Source: an uncultured Caryophanales bacterium (GTDB taxonomy: Bacteria > Bacillota_I > Bacilli_A > RF39 > UBA660). Taken from it: DNA of 51,594 nucleotides. The position numbers and the translations under genes were made by a program. The DNA is taken from contig CANSPQ010000007.1 of NCBI GenBank assembly GCA_947648915.1, forward strand, positions 1-51,594, in the 5' to 3' direction. Position 1 is the first letter of the stretch, and every line of letters starts with the position of its first letter. Shown in pieces: positions 36,546 to 44,840 of the stretch. Below the pieces are notes generated by a model, which was given only the letters and a program-made list of their open reading frames with translations, was not told the origin of the DNA and searched no databases.

Positions 36546-37079
36546 TTAAGCCGCCTCAATTTCTGTTAAAGCAAGTTCTACAATTGTTTCTTGTCCAAAC
36601 AAATCCAATGCAACCTCGACCTTCTGATTTTCCATATCAATTGTTTTAACTTTACCAAACATATTTGCAAATGGTCCATTTACAACCTTAACCATATCAT
36701 CAACATTGAGTGAATTTCCAATCTCAAGACGACTCATACCCATACTACCTAATATTTTATCTACTTCTTGTGGTGTTAAAGGAAATGGTTTTGCTCCCTT
36801 ACCAGAAGAACCGATAAATCCTGTTACCCCTGGTGTATTACGCACGATAAACCAAGCCTCATCATTCATCACCATTTCTACCAAAATATAACCTGGAAAC
36901 ATTTTTTCCATTTTTTCTTTAGAAACACCATCTTTATCTTTAATTACCTTTTGCTCTGGAACAACAACACGGTAAATATAATCTTCCATTCCCATGGAGC
37001 TTGCACGCATTTCTAATTTTTCTTTTACCTTGTTTTCATGACCAGAATATGTATTCACAACGTACCATTCTTTTTGCAT
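36546..37079 (-). CDS. nusG: Transcription termination/antitermination factor NusG
   Basis: A 177-residue factor binding RNA polymerase and, by its KOW domain, Rho or the ribosome. The NGN domain (1-105) has WYVVNTYSGHENKVKEKLE, FPGYILVEM and WFIVRNTPGVTGFIGS. The KOW domain follows (VKVVNGPFANMFGKVKTID). Its ATG overlaps the secE stop by one base. Confidence 0.97.
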   Translation of the reverse strand: MQKEWYVVNTYSGHENKVKEKLEMRASSMGMEDYIYRVVVPEQKVIKDKDGVSKEKMEKMFPGYILVEMVMNDEAWFIVRNTPGVTGFIGSSGKGAKPFPLTPQEVDKILGSMGMSRLEIGNSLNVDDMVKVVNGPFANMFGKVKTIDMENQKVEVALDLFGQETIVELALTEIEAA

Positions 37080-37258
37080 TATTTCACCACCATCTTAAGT
37101 CCAGAGATGATAAAATCAAGTCCTGCAAAAAATAGTCCAAATATCAAAATAAATACAATCGTTGCGGTAGAATATGTAATCATTTCTTTTTTACTTGGCC
37201 ATTTTACTTTCTTCATTTCTTTTTTGACACCTACAAAAAATCTTGCAATCTTTTTCAT
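37079..37258 (-). CDS. secE: Preprotein translocase subunit SecE
   Basis: A 59-residue single-span subunit of SecYEG. It reads MKKIARFFVGVKKEMKKVKW, then PSKKEMITYSTATIVF and a hydrophobic helix ending in VVK. The KKVKWPSKKE amphipathic motif is diagnostic. GAGGGTG stands nine bases before the ATG. The stop overlaps nusG (TAATG). Confidence 0.95.
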   Translation of the reverse strand: MKKIARFFVGVKKEMKKVKWPSKKEMITYSTATIVFILIFGLFFAGLDFIISGLKMVVK

Positions 37259-37324
37259 CCATACACCCTCTTTTCATCATATGCTTTTTTCAAATAAAAA
37301 ACACTGAAATCTGTGTCTAAATAG

Positions 37325-37353
37325 AGAATAGCACAAATATCGACTAAAGTCAA
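37325..37353 (-). promoter_or_regulatory. Promoter of secE-nusG
   Basis: Minus-strand -35 TTGACT (37348-37353), 17-bp spacer, -10 TATTCT (37325-37330). The leader contains ACAC...GTGT followed by six T residues (about 37295-37316), a weak possible attenuator. Confidence 0.75.
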
Positions 37354-37368
37354 TCATTTCAGCTTTAT

Positions 37369-38331
37369 TCAACAAAACTTTTTTTGATGCTCTTTCTCTA
37401 TTGTTCTTTCGCTTTCAGTGTTAACAAGGAATGCAAGATTAGTCAATAAATCTGTACAATGGTTCTTCCAATCTCTTATCATTTGATATATTTCTCTTTT
37501 TTCCATCATATTTTTTAACTCATATTTTCTCTGAATTACTTTCTCACATGACATTACTGAAACAGAAGAATATACTTTAGAAAAGGGTTTATATAATTGA
37601 CCACTCTTTGCTAAATCAGGAATATATAGTTGTTTTCTTTCTGATGTATAATATTGCGAAAATGGTGCAAGAGAATATTCTAAGTTAAAAGGGTCCATAT
37701 AAAAAAGTTGTTGATCTGTCACGTACGCAATCCATAAATGATTTGGTGGTTCTTGATATAATTTATGTAAAGAATAAGAAGATTCATTTGGAAAAAAGGT
37801 TCCTGCAATTTTATAACTCTCTATTCCCATTTTGTTTAATAAATCATGAATAAAACCATTTATATGACGACAACAACCCTTTCCTCTCACAATATGACTC
37901 CCATCTAACGAGTAATAATCGGCAAAAACAAAATCAGATTTTTCATCTATAAATACTCGTTTAAATGAATTTGTAGCAGATAAATATCCTAAAGGTATCA
38001 TATAGTTTGAAATTAAAAAAGATAAATTGAAGGCATCCTGTTCCATTGGAAATTCATTTAATAATTTAGATAATTCTTCCAAAAGACAATTATAATATTG
38101 TTTCCATTCTTGAAAAATCGGTAAATTAATACGATATGAATTATAGTAACTATTTAATAATTGATTAAATTCTTGATTACAACAACTAATATTATTCCAA
38201 TTTTTACATGTAAGAAGAATCGTGTCCCTCCATAATCGTTTATTTTTAAAATTAGCCAATGTATATTCATTCATCGAAAGAACACGTGTTTGTTTTTCCA
38301 TTTTCTTTAAATTTTCTATATTATCATTCAT
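37369..38331 (-). CDS. Transglutaminase-like cysteine protease-fold protein
   Basis: A 320-residue cytoplasmic protein with the Cys-His-Asp order of the transglutaminase-like superfamily: VRGKGCCRHINGFIHDLLNK (Cys153 or Cys154), PPNHLWIAYV (His198) and LFYMDPFN (Asp213). The MGIESYKIAGTF strand between them also fits. The N-terminal 130 residues and C-terminal 100 are helical and unassigned. No signal peptide is present. The ATG at 38331 follows GGGTGA and is preferred to the upstream in-frame start at 38385, which lies in the promoter. Peptidase or isopeptidase activity is inferred; the substrate is unknown. Confidence 0.72.
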   Translation of the reverse strand: MNDNIENLKKMEKQTRVLSMNEYTLANFKNKRLWRDTILLTCKNWNNISCCNQEFNQLLNSYYNSYRINLPIFQEWKQYYNCLLEELSKLLNEFPMEQDAFNLSFLISNYMIPLGYLSATNSFKRVFIDEKSDFVFADYYSLDGSHIVRGKGCCRHINGFIHDLLNKMGIESYKIAGTFFPNESSYSLHKLYQEPPNHLWIAYVTDQQLFYMDPFNLEYSLAPFSQYYTSERKQLYIPDLAKSGQLYKPFSKVYSSVSVMSCEKVIQRKYELKNMMEKREIYQMIRDWKNHCTDLLTNLAFLVNTESERTIEKEHQKKFC

Positions 38332-38356
38332 TTTCGAATCACCCAAAATTGGCTTT

Positions 38357-38385
38357 ATCCTAACATACAAAAAGATTTTTGTCAA
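38357..38385 (-). promoter_or_regulatory. Promoter of the transglutaminase-like gene
   Basis: Minus-strand -35 TTGACA (38380-38385), 17-bp spacer, -10 TAGGAT (38357-38362), 25 bases before the start codon. Confidence 0.78.
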
Positions 38386-38440
38386 TCAAAGCGATAAGTA
38401 TTTTAATTATTATAATCACATAATGAGAACTTCATAATAA

Positions 38441-39295
38441 TTATTTCAGTTGCTTTTTCTTTATATTGCTATTTTCAAAATGAATATATTCAATATGTGG
38501 TGAATGAATAAAATTAAAGGAATGAAAAATAACAGGAGAAACTTTTGAAAAAGCAATTATTCCACCACTAATTACATATTGTGTATTACCAATCGTAAAA
38601 TATCCCCATGCATATTTTGGAAAGAATTTTTTGCAAGGAGAAATAAGTCCATAATTCCCTTTTAATGGAATAATTCCCTTATGCATATGTCCCGATAAAA
38701 CCAAATCGACAGACTTTAGAACCTCCATTTCACATACCTTGGGATGTGTGACATAGATTGGTGTATGGCAAAGTAAAATCTGATAGCAATCGTCCCTTAA
38801 ATGCGATTTTAATTTTTGATCAATATCATCTATATAAGGTTCTACCTGTTCATGTGGACTATTATCATAATAAGTATATGGTGGTGTATATCCTAAAAAA
38901 CAAATATTGTCTCTCACAATAGAGTCATTGTCTAGTACAGATACATTCGGAATGGATGCGATTGTATCTATCTCCCCTTTTGGAAATTGATACTTCCATT
39001 TGCGATTTCTTACCGCAACATCATGGTTGCCAATTGAAATGATAACGGGAGCAATTTTAGAAATATGTTCTAACCATGTCATAAATATTTCTTCAGATGT
39101 TTTTTCTTTTAAAACATTACTTTGATCAAAAAAATCACCAACAATACAAATATAATCGGGATGGTGTTCTTTTAAATTGAAATAAATTTCTTGTAATCTT
39201 TTTTTAGAATAGTTCTCGGTATAATGAATATCCGATAATAGTGCTAATGTTTTATGCAGACGAGATGAAACTATAATATCTTTGTTTTTTATCAT
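38441..39295 (-). CDS. Metallophosphoesterase, calcineurin-like
   Basis: A 284-residue phosphoesterase with the complete two-metal motif set: LLSDIHY (D-x-H), VGDFFDQ (G-D-x-x-D), IGNHDV (G-N-H-D), LLCHTP and LSGHMHKG (G-H-x-H). The family covers nucleotide, lipid and protein phosphatases such as YkuE; the substrate cannot be told. Residues are hydrophilic throughout, so it is cytoplasmic or peripheral. GGGGGG lies before the ATG. It follows a terminator, so it probably has its own transcript despite lying downstream of the coiled-coil pair. Confidence 0.88.
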   Translation of the reverse strand: MIKNKDIIVSSRLHKTLALLSDIHYTENYSKKRLQEIYFNLKEHHPDYICIVGDFFDQSNVLKEKTSEEIFMTWLEHISKIAPVIISIGNHDVAVRNRKWKYQFPKGEIDTIASIPNVSVLDNDSIVRDNICFLGYTPPYTYYDNSPHEQVEPYIDDIDQKLKSHLRDDCYQILLCHTPIYVTHPKVCEMEVLKSVDLVLSGHMHKGIIPLKGNYGLISPCKKFFPKYAWGYFTIGNTQYVISGGIIAFSKVSPVIFHSFNFIHSPHIEYIHFENSNIKKKQLK

Positions 39296-39310
39296 ACATA
39301 TCCCCCCTAT

Positions 39311-39335
39311 AAAAAATAATCAAGTTGCCTTGACT
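39311..39335 (-). terminator. Terminator after the coiled-coil gene pair
   Basis: Minus-strand 7-bp stem AGTCAAG/CTTGATT with a GCAA tetraloop (39318-39335), followed by six T residues (39311-39316). Confidence 0.85.
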
Positions 39336-39337
39336 AT

Positions 39338-40048
39338 TTATTCACTAATTTTTTCTACATTAGAAGTAAATTCACCAACTAATTCATTAAATTTAAGAAG
39401 ATTATTGCTCAATTCTTCTTTATCAGATTCATATTTCAGACGGTTTTCCTCTAGGATTTTCTTTTCTTCCTCTATTTGTTTTTCTTGATGATTGATTTCT
39501 AATTCACGATCTTCCAAATAAGCTTGTCGTGCATCTAATTCTTGTTCCCGCTCTTCTTGCTGCTTCTGAATTTTATTCATTTCATTCTTTTTATAGAATT
39601 CAAACTTATTTTTTTCTAGATTAAAATTGGTTTGAGCATCTTTTAGATTTTGAATTTCACGTTCTAATTGTTGTTTCTTATCTCTTAATTTTTGATAAAC
39701 TTCCTCTTTATATGCTTTTACCTTTTGTATTTCTTCTTTACATTTTTCCTCATGTGATGCACGCGCTTGTTCTATTTCTTTTTTTTCAACTGATAATTTT
39801 CTTTTGATTTCAAGGTTTTTATTAAAAATATTGGTTGCTTCACGAACATTGTTATTCGCGATTTCAAAAATGTTTTTCAAATCATCTTTGGGAATCTCCA
39901 ATTTTGGTTCTTCTTCTTTTTCAATATTTTTAGAGACCTCAAAACTATCTGTTTTTAATAAATCAAAACTTGTATCTAATTTATGTGTATCGCCACTTGT
40001 ATCTGGTTCTTCAATATCGATGATTTCATCGGTTAAAGTTTCTTCCAA
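39338..40048 (-). CDS. Coiled-coil protein, paralogue of the upstream gene
   Basis: A 236-residue acidic protein. About 60 N-terminal residues are acidic and disordered (EIIDIEEPDTSGDTHKLD), then a continuous heptad-rich coiled coil runs from about 75 to 215, and the end reads NNLLKFNELVGEFTSNVEKI. The same plan and the same final motif occur in the upstream gene, so the two are paralogues. No membrane span is seen. The start codon is TTG at 40048 with AGGAG upstream. A structural or scaffold function is possible; none is established. Confidence 0.75.
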   Translation of the reverse strand: MEETLTDEIIDIEEPDTSGDTHKLDTSFDLLKTDSFEVSKNIEKEEEPKLEIPKDDLKNIFEIANNNVREATNIFNKNLEIKRKLSVEKKEIEQARASHEEKCKEEIQKVKAYKEEVYQKLRDKKQQLEREIQNLKDAQTNFNLEKNKFEFYKKNEMNKIQKQQEEREQELDARQAYLEDRELEINHQEKQIEEEKKILEENRLKYESDKEELSNNLLKFNELVGEFTSNVEKISE

Positions 40049-40059
40049 GAAAAAGACTC

Positions 40060-40995
40060 CTAGTCATTCTTTCCAGGTAATTGTTGGAAACCAGAATTGA
40101 ATTGTGAGACTAATTCTTTGAATCTTGCACAACTTTGCGATAAATTTTTACTTTCAAGTTCTAATTTCTTTTCTTCTAATTCTTTTGATTTTGCAAATTG
40201 TTCTTTTTGTGTTTGTAATTCTTTTTGACCATTTCTGATTTTTTCTTCAGCAATTGCTTTTTCTTTTGCAAATTGGTCTCTTTCTGTTTCTAATTTGGCT
40301 CTATCCGTATTTAATTTTTCTTCTTCTAATTGTTTATATTGTTCAAATTGATCTTTTTCTGTATCTAATTTTTCATTTGCCACCTTTAAAGTTTGCTCTG
40401 CCAAAGCAATTTCTGCTCTTGTCGCATCACAATCGGCATTGAATTTTTCTTCTTCATTTTGAATGCGGATTCTTTGATTTTTAACATATTCATTTACTTC
40501 TTTTTTCTCTAATTCCAAACTATTTTTCTGAGTTTCGATATACTTTTCAAATTCTTCTTTTTCTTTTTCCAACTTATCTTTTAATTCATTTAATTCTGCT
40601 TCATTTACATTAACAGTTTTCTTTTGTTCAATCAAATTGGAAATGAAATTATTCGCACCAGCAACATCATTATAAAGACTATCAAATAAAACATCAAAAT
40701 TAGATAATACATAACTGTCATCTAAATCCTTTTGATCTCCACTTTCCTCGTCTTCTTCTATCATTCGGTTCATTTCTTGGAAACCCATTGGTTTGATTTC
40801 CGTTTGAACTGGTTCATCAATTGTTGGAATTTCAGTTTGAACTTCCGGTTGTTCTGCATTTGGAACTTGAATATCTTGAATCATGTTATCTACATCAATG
40901 ATATCATCATTTTCATAGAAAAAGTCATCTGCATCGGTTACAGGAATTTGATCCATTTCTACATTTTGAGCCATTTCGTTTGCATTTTCGTTCAT
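40060..40995 (-). CDS. Coiled-coil protein, paralogue of the downstream gene
   Basis: A 311-residue acidic protein: a disordered acidic N-terminus (1-110), a long coiled coil (about 125-285) with repeated K-E-Q-F/E-E-K heptads, and the end SCARFKELVSQFNSGFQQL, which parallels the last residues of the downstream protein. GGGAGATG precedes the ATG at 40995. The two genes are separated by 11 bases and form an operon. I do not recognise a named family; cell-division or chromosome-associated scaffolding is a guess supported only by the nearby ftsK. Confidence 0.75.
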   Translation of the reverse strand: MNENANEMAQNVEMDQIPVTDADDFFYENDDIIDVDNMIQDIQVPNAEQPEVQTEIPTIDEPVQTEIKPMGFQEMNRMIEEDEESGDQKDLDDSYVLSNFDVLFDSLYNDVAGANNFISNLIEQKKTVNVNEAELNELKDKLEKEKEEFEKYIETQKNSLELEKKEVNEYVKNQRIRIQNEEEKFNADCDATRAEIALAEQTLKVANEKLDTEKDQFEQYKQLEEEKLNTDRAKLETERDQFAKEKAIAEEKIRNGQKELQTQKEQFAKSKELEEKKLELESKNLSQSCARFKELVSQFNSGFQQLPGKND

Positions 40996-41120
40996 AAAAA
41001 CATCTCCCTTTTTTATCCTTTTATTCTTTATTTATATGGCAAACTACCATAATAACATAATTAGTATAACACAAAATTTTAAAAAAACATATCTTTTTTG
41101 CATTTTTTTGAATTTTTTGT

Positions 41121-41146
41121 AAAAAAATGAAGATTTTTAGTCTTCA
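41121..41146 (-). terminator. Terminator overlapping the ftsK stop codon
   Basis: Minus-strand stem TGAAGA/TCTTCA (41141-41146 with 41128-41133), seven-base loop including the stop, then seven T residues. The gap 40996-41120 also holds a TATACT -10-like box for the coiled-coil operon but no convincing -35. Confidence 0.8.
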
Positions 41147-43371
41147 TCTTCCCCTTTTTGCTCTAATTTCACCAAAACTTCTCTTGGTTTTGAACCATTA
41201 CTTGGCCCAATGATACCACGTTCTTCTAATAAATCAATGCATCTTGCTGCACGGTTATATCCCAAACGAAATCTGCGTTGTAATAAGGATGCACTTGCTT
41301 TTCCTTGTGTCACTACAAATTCAACAATTTCATTATATAAAGGTTCTTCATAGTCTCCATGTCCACTTTCTTCTTGCATTGTAGTTGCATGCATTTCCTC
41401 TTCATCCATCAAAAGTGTTTCATCGTATGCAGCAATTTGTTGTTTTATAGTGTGGTCAACAACAGCTTTGATTTCTTCATCGGAAAGGAATGTTCCTTGA
41501 ATACGGATTGGAATATTTTCTCCTTGAGGCGAGAATAACATATCTCCTTTTCCAAGTAATTTTTCAGCACCCACTTCATCTAAAATGGTACGAGAATCAA
41601 TACCACTCGAAACTGCAAAGGCGATACGTGATGGAATATTGGCTTTGACAACACCCGTAATGACATCCGTAGATGGTCTTTGGGTTGCAACAATCAAGTG
41701 AATTCCAGCAGCTCTTGCCATTTGGGTAATACGCATAATCGAATCTTCGACTTCTTTGGCGGCAACTAACATCAAGTCTGCAAGTTCATCGATAATGACA
41801 ACAATAAATGGCATATGTTTTGATTTTTCACCTTCTGGCAATGATGCATTTTTTTGATCAATATAAGCATTATAACCAGCAATGTTTTTTGTACCTGTAC
41901 GACTAAATAATTCATATCGATTATCCATCTCAACAACAATTTTTTTGAGCGCAATATTGGCTTTTTTAGGATCTGTTACAACAGGCGCTAATAAATGAGG
42001 AACCCCATTGTACATAGAAAGTTCTACTTTTTTAGGATCCACCAATACCAATTTTACTTCTTCTGGTTTGGTACGCATTAAAATAGATACAATCATACTG
42101 TTGATACAAACAGATTTACCACTTCCTGTAGAACCTGCTACTAAAAGGTGAGGTGTTTTATTGATTTCGCAATATTGTGGTCTACCCATAATATCACGTC
42201 CAAGTGCAACTAGCAATTTTGACTCTTTCAAGGCAGCTGGGATGCTTTCTAAAATTTCACGCACCGTAACCATAGTCGTTACTTTATTTGGAATTTCAAC
42301 ACCAATTGTCGATTTTCCAGGAATTGGTGCTTGAATACGCACATCTTTAGCCGCTAAAGCTAACGCAATTTCGCTATGTAAACTTAATATTTTACTTAAT
42401 TTTGTTCCGGAACGTACTTCCATTTCATATTGTGTTACTGCAGGCCCTGGATTGATTGCCACAACTTTCGCCTCTACTCCAAAGTCTTGCAACACTTGAT
42501 GCAACACTTCAACATTGTGGTTAATGGCTTCTTTTCCTTCACGATTATTATTTTTAGGCGGTTTCGATAAGAGACTCATTGGTGGATATACATAACCACG
42601 GTTGATTGGTTCTTCTATTACTTCACCCGTTTCCTCATTGACCATCAATGGAGGCACTTTTTCTTCTTTTGCCTCTTGTGATTCTTTTTCTTCACTAATA
42701 TGAATTAATTCGTCTACAGAAGAAACGACAATTTTGTTATCCTTTTCATATTGTTCTTCAATCGCTTTAATCTTTTTATCCTTCTTCTCTTTCTTTTCAT
42801 GATGGATATTCAATTTTACTTTAGAAGTTGCCCATTTGATAACATCATAGAAAGAAAATCCTGTGAATAAGATAAGTCCACAAACCATAAGGGCCCATGC
42901 GACAATCCGCGTTCCATTCAAATCAAATCCCCACATGCATAAGGCAGAAAAAAGTGCTCCTAAAACGCCTCCACCTAAATTGATACGATTACTAGGACTA
43001 GCCATGAAGTTATTCACAGTTTCTACAATAATTTGAAATCCTTTTAATTCTTCATTTTGAATATATTTAACATGAGAAAAAATAAGAATCGCAATTATAA
43101 AAATATAAAGACCAATTAATTTAGAGGTAAAAAAATCAGGTTTTTCTCGTTTGATCATCATATAAATACCAATAATCAGGACCGCAACCAATAAAGGATT
43201 GTACCAAGTTCCCACTAAAAAAACGGCAAAACTACTAATAAAGTTGCCCACTATACCAGTCTTTGGAATCGAACCAATAATGGCAATCAAAATCAACAGC
43301 AGTCCAATAAGTTCCGTTTGATAACCAGTTCCTTTTTTCTTGATTTCTTTTCTTTTCTTCGTCTTTGCCAT
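41137..43371 (-). CDS. ftsK: DNA translocase FtsK/SpoIIIE
   Basis: A 744-residue septal DNA pump that clears chromosomes and activates Xer recombination. Four membrane spans lie in the first 170 residues, then a charged linker, and the RecA-like motor: Walker A AGSTGSGKSVC with Lys419, Walker B IVVIIDELADLM and VATQRPSTDVITG. The C-terminal winged-helix gamma domain (VTQGKASASLLQRRFRLGY) reads KOPS/SRS sites. The length matches SpoIIIE. AGGAGG precedes the ATG at 43371. xerC is also encoded in the window. Confidence 0.97.
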   Translation of the reverse strand: MAKTKKRKEIKKKGTGYQTELIGLLLILIAIIGSIPKTGIVGNFISSFAVFLVGTWYNPLLVAVLIIGIYMMIKREKPDFFTSKLIGLYIFIIAILIFSHVKYIQNEELKGFQIIVETVNNFMASPSNRINLGGGVLGALFSALCMWGFDLNGTRIVAWALMVCGLILFTGFSFYDVIKWATSKVKLNIHHEKKEKKDKKIKAIEEQYEKDNKIVVSSVDELIHISEEKESQEAKEEKVPPLMVNEETGEVIEEPINRGYVYPPMSLLSKPPKNNNREGKEAINHNVEVLHQVLQDFGVEAKVVAINPGPAVTQYEMEVRSGTKLSKILSLHSEIALALAAKDVRIQAPIPGKSTIGVEIPNKVTTMVTVREILESIPAALKESKLLVALGRDIMGRPQYCEINKTPHLLVAGSTGSGKSVCINSMIVSILMRTKPEEVKLVLVDPKKVELSMYNGVPHLLAPVVTDPKKANIALKKIVVEMDNRYELFSRTGTKNIAGYNAYIDQKNASLPEGEKSKHMPFIVVIIDELADLMLVAAKEVEDSIMRITQMARAAGIHLIVATQRPSTDVITGVVKANIPSRIAFAVSSGIDSRTILDEVGAEKLLGKGDMLFSPQGENIPIRIQGTFLSDEEIKAVVDHTIKQQIAAYDETLLMDEEEMHATTMQEESGHGDYEEPLYNEIVEFVVTQGKASASLLQRRFRLGYNRAARCIDLLEERGIIGPSNGSKPREVLVKLEQKGEDED

Positions 43372-43423
43372 ATGTAAATCCTCCTACAATATTCTAGAAA
43401 AATTATAACATAAATTAAGTTAA

Positions 43424-43588
43424 AAAAAAAGCCAGAAAGTGGCAACAATGACAAAACCTAGTCTCCCAGGTGGGCATCACATCAAGATTTTCAGGATTCT
43501 TATATAAATACAAGTATTCAACACCAATCTTGAATTAGATTCCCAATGTCATAAATTAGTAGGTTTTTTTATTAACCTCTCTCTGGTA
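43424..43588 (-). ncRNA. ssrS: Candidate 6S RNA
   Basis: A roughly 165-base non-coding transcript unit: TATAAT at 43594-43599 upstream and a T9 run at the end. Its ends pair strongly: CCAGAGAGAGG near the 5' end with CCACTTTCTGG near the 3' end (10 of 11 pairs, one G-U). Further inside, ATGACA pairs with TGTCAT, AACCTA with TAGGTT, and TTCAAGATT with AATCTTGA closes the far arm. One long, interrupted duplex with a large central bubble is the 6S RNA layout, and CCCACCTGGGAGACTAGG is plausible for its 3' strand. It has no open frame. A match to an RNA model has not been made. Confidence 0.55.
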
Positions 43589-43593
43589 CTTTC

Positions 43594-43599
43594 ATTATA
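43594..43599 (-). promoter_or_regulatory. -10 box of the candidate 6S RNA
   Basis: Minus-strand TATAAT; the -35 region 17 bases upstream (TTTCCT) is poor. Between this RNA and ftsK another TATAAT at 43402-43407 probably serves ftsK, also without a clear -35. Confidence 0.55.
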
Positions 43600-43627
43600 G
43601 CATATCTTTTTATAAAAGGAAATAGAT

Positions 43628-43972
43628 TTATTCACATTTTTCAATCAAACGATATGTGATATTGTGATTACTTCCCATATTGACATGGACACCTCGTTGC
43701 TTTACATCAGATACATCGACTGCAACTTTATTATCCTCTACTAAAGTATCTAAGGAAATACAAAATTGATTTCCAACACGATAAGGATATTCTTCAGGAT
43801 GTTCTCCAATATAAGTATCAGCAGCGCTCTCTATTAATGCAATCCTTGCTTGATCAACTTCTTTTTGTTTTTTTTCAATTTGTTCTAAGACAACTGGATA
43901 GCAAATTAAAACCAAAAGTCCTAAGATTGCGATTACCCCTAATAACTCAATTAATGTAAACCCTTTTCTCAT
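43628..43972 (-). CDS. Type IV prepilin-like protein (ComGC type)
   Basis: A 114-residue prepilin. The N-terminus MRKGFTLIELLGVIAILGLL is a class III signal: cleavage after Gly4, methylated Phe and Glu5 of the mature pilin. The helix continues into the globular part, with cysteines at FCIS and the terminal KCE likely forming a disulphide. Such pilins build competence pseudopili or short type IV pili. No prepilin peptidase, ATPase or platform gene is adjacent, so the partners must lie elsewhere. AGGTGAG precedes the ATG. Confidence 0.85.
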   Translation of the reverse strand: MRKGFTLIELLGVIAILGLLVLICYPVVLEQIEKKQKEVDQARIALIESAADTYIGEHPEEYPYRVGNQFCISLDTLVEDNKVAVDVSDVKQRGVHVNMGSNHNITYRLIEKCE

Positions 43973-43989
43973 ATTCTCACCTTACGTTT

Positions 43990-44018
43990 ATTTTATAATA
44001 AAGGAGTTGGAAAGTCAA
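43990..44018 (-). promoter_or_regulatory. Promoter of the prepilin gene
   Basis: Minus-strand -35 TTGACT (44013-44018), 17-bp spacer, -10 TAAAAT (43990-43995), 18 bases from the start codon. Confidence 0.75.
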
Positions 44019-44026
44019 TGTAAACA

Positions 44027-44776
44027 CTATTCAAAGAAAAGTGTAAGCAAAAATATAATAACTCCAATGAAAATGCCAAGCCATGTAACTTTTGGATTAG
44101 AATTGTGTAACATTTCTTCCAACAGTTCAAATACAACAATATAGAAAAGCATTCCAAGTGTAATAGAAAGTAAAATACCGAGCACAAAACTGGTAATCAT
44201 ACCACTTAAGAAGAACATGATAAGTCCTCCTAAAAAGGTAGATAAGGAAATTCCCAAAACCAATAAAGTCGTCTTTTTCTTATTTTCATTTGCTTGATAG
44301 AATGTAGAAGTTATTACCATACCCATTGGAATATTATGAAGTCCTACTCCAATCGTAACTAAGAGCCCCATCGAAGAATCAGTCGTCACTGTACTATAAA
44401 TAGCCATTCCTTCAATAATATTATGGAGAATTAAAGCAATACTAGATACAACACCAATATGAAGTAAATTTTCAGGAATTGTAGTTTCTTTTTCTTTCAC
44501 ATCATGATCTGGGACAAATAAATCCAAAACTTTTAATATTAAAATACCTACTACTATAAATCCAAATATCATGAAAATACTTTGGAAAGAGGAAAACTGT
44601 TCGCTCATTTTTTCATATGCCTCTGGTAATAGTTCAGCAAAAATTAGCATGGTCATCACACCAAAAGCGATACTAATTGATATATCGACAATTTTATGGT
44701 TATTTTTTGTTAGAAAAACAATTAACACCCCAACCATCATAAAAATCCCTGTACCTAATGTAAATAACAATGGCAT
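44027..44776 (-). CDS. ZIP family metal transporter
   Basis: A 249-residue integral membrane protein with about eight spans. The ZIP metal-site helices are clear: FAELLPEAY in the first half, LHNIIEGMAIYS (helix IV) and GLHNIPMGMVI (helix V). It probably imports zinc or another divalent metal; bacterial ZupT is the nearest model. A charged cytoplasmic loop (DHDVKEKETTIPEN) replaces the usual His-rich loop. I chose the ATG at 44776 with GAGGTGATAG upstream over an earlier in-frame start. It lies downstream of the LCP gene but after a terminator. Confidence 0.9.
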   Translation of the reverse strand: MPLLFTLGTGIFMMVGVLIVFLTKNNHKIVDISISIAFGVMTMLIFAELLPEAYEKMSEQFSSFQSIFMIFGFIVVGILILKVLDLFVPDHDVKEKETTIPENLLHIGVVSSIALILHNIIEGMAIYSTVTTDSSMGLLVTIGVGLHNIPMGMVITSTFYQANENKKKTTLLVLGISLSTFLGGLIMFFLSGMITSFVLGILLSITLGMLFYIVVFELLEEMLHNSNPKVTWLGIFIGVIIFLLTLFFE

Positions 44777-44816
44777 TCTATCACCTCTAAACATTTACTA
44801 TTTTAACACAGAAAAG

Positions 44817-44840
44817 AAAAAAAGTAACTATTCATCACTT
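44817..44840 (-). terminator. Terminator overlapping the end of the LCP gene
   Basis: Minus-strand six-base stem AAGTGA/TTACTT (44835-44840 with 44822-44827) containing the stop in its loop, followed by seven T residues. Confidence 0.65.

Noticed and set aside
41772-41954. Minus-strand 60-codon frame inside ftsK
   Set aside because: It overlaps the conserved motor domain in another frame and has no start signals.
43424-43588. T-box or other aminoacyl-tRNA leader
   Set aside because: No specifier loop or T-box sequence with GGTGG-ACCGCG type antiterminator is visible, and the next downstream gene is ftsK.
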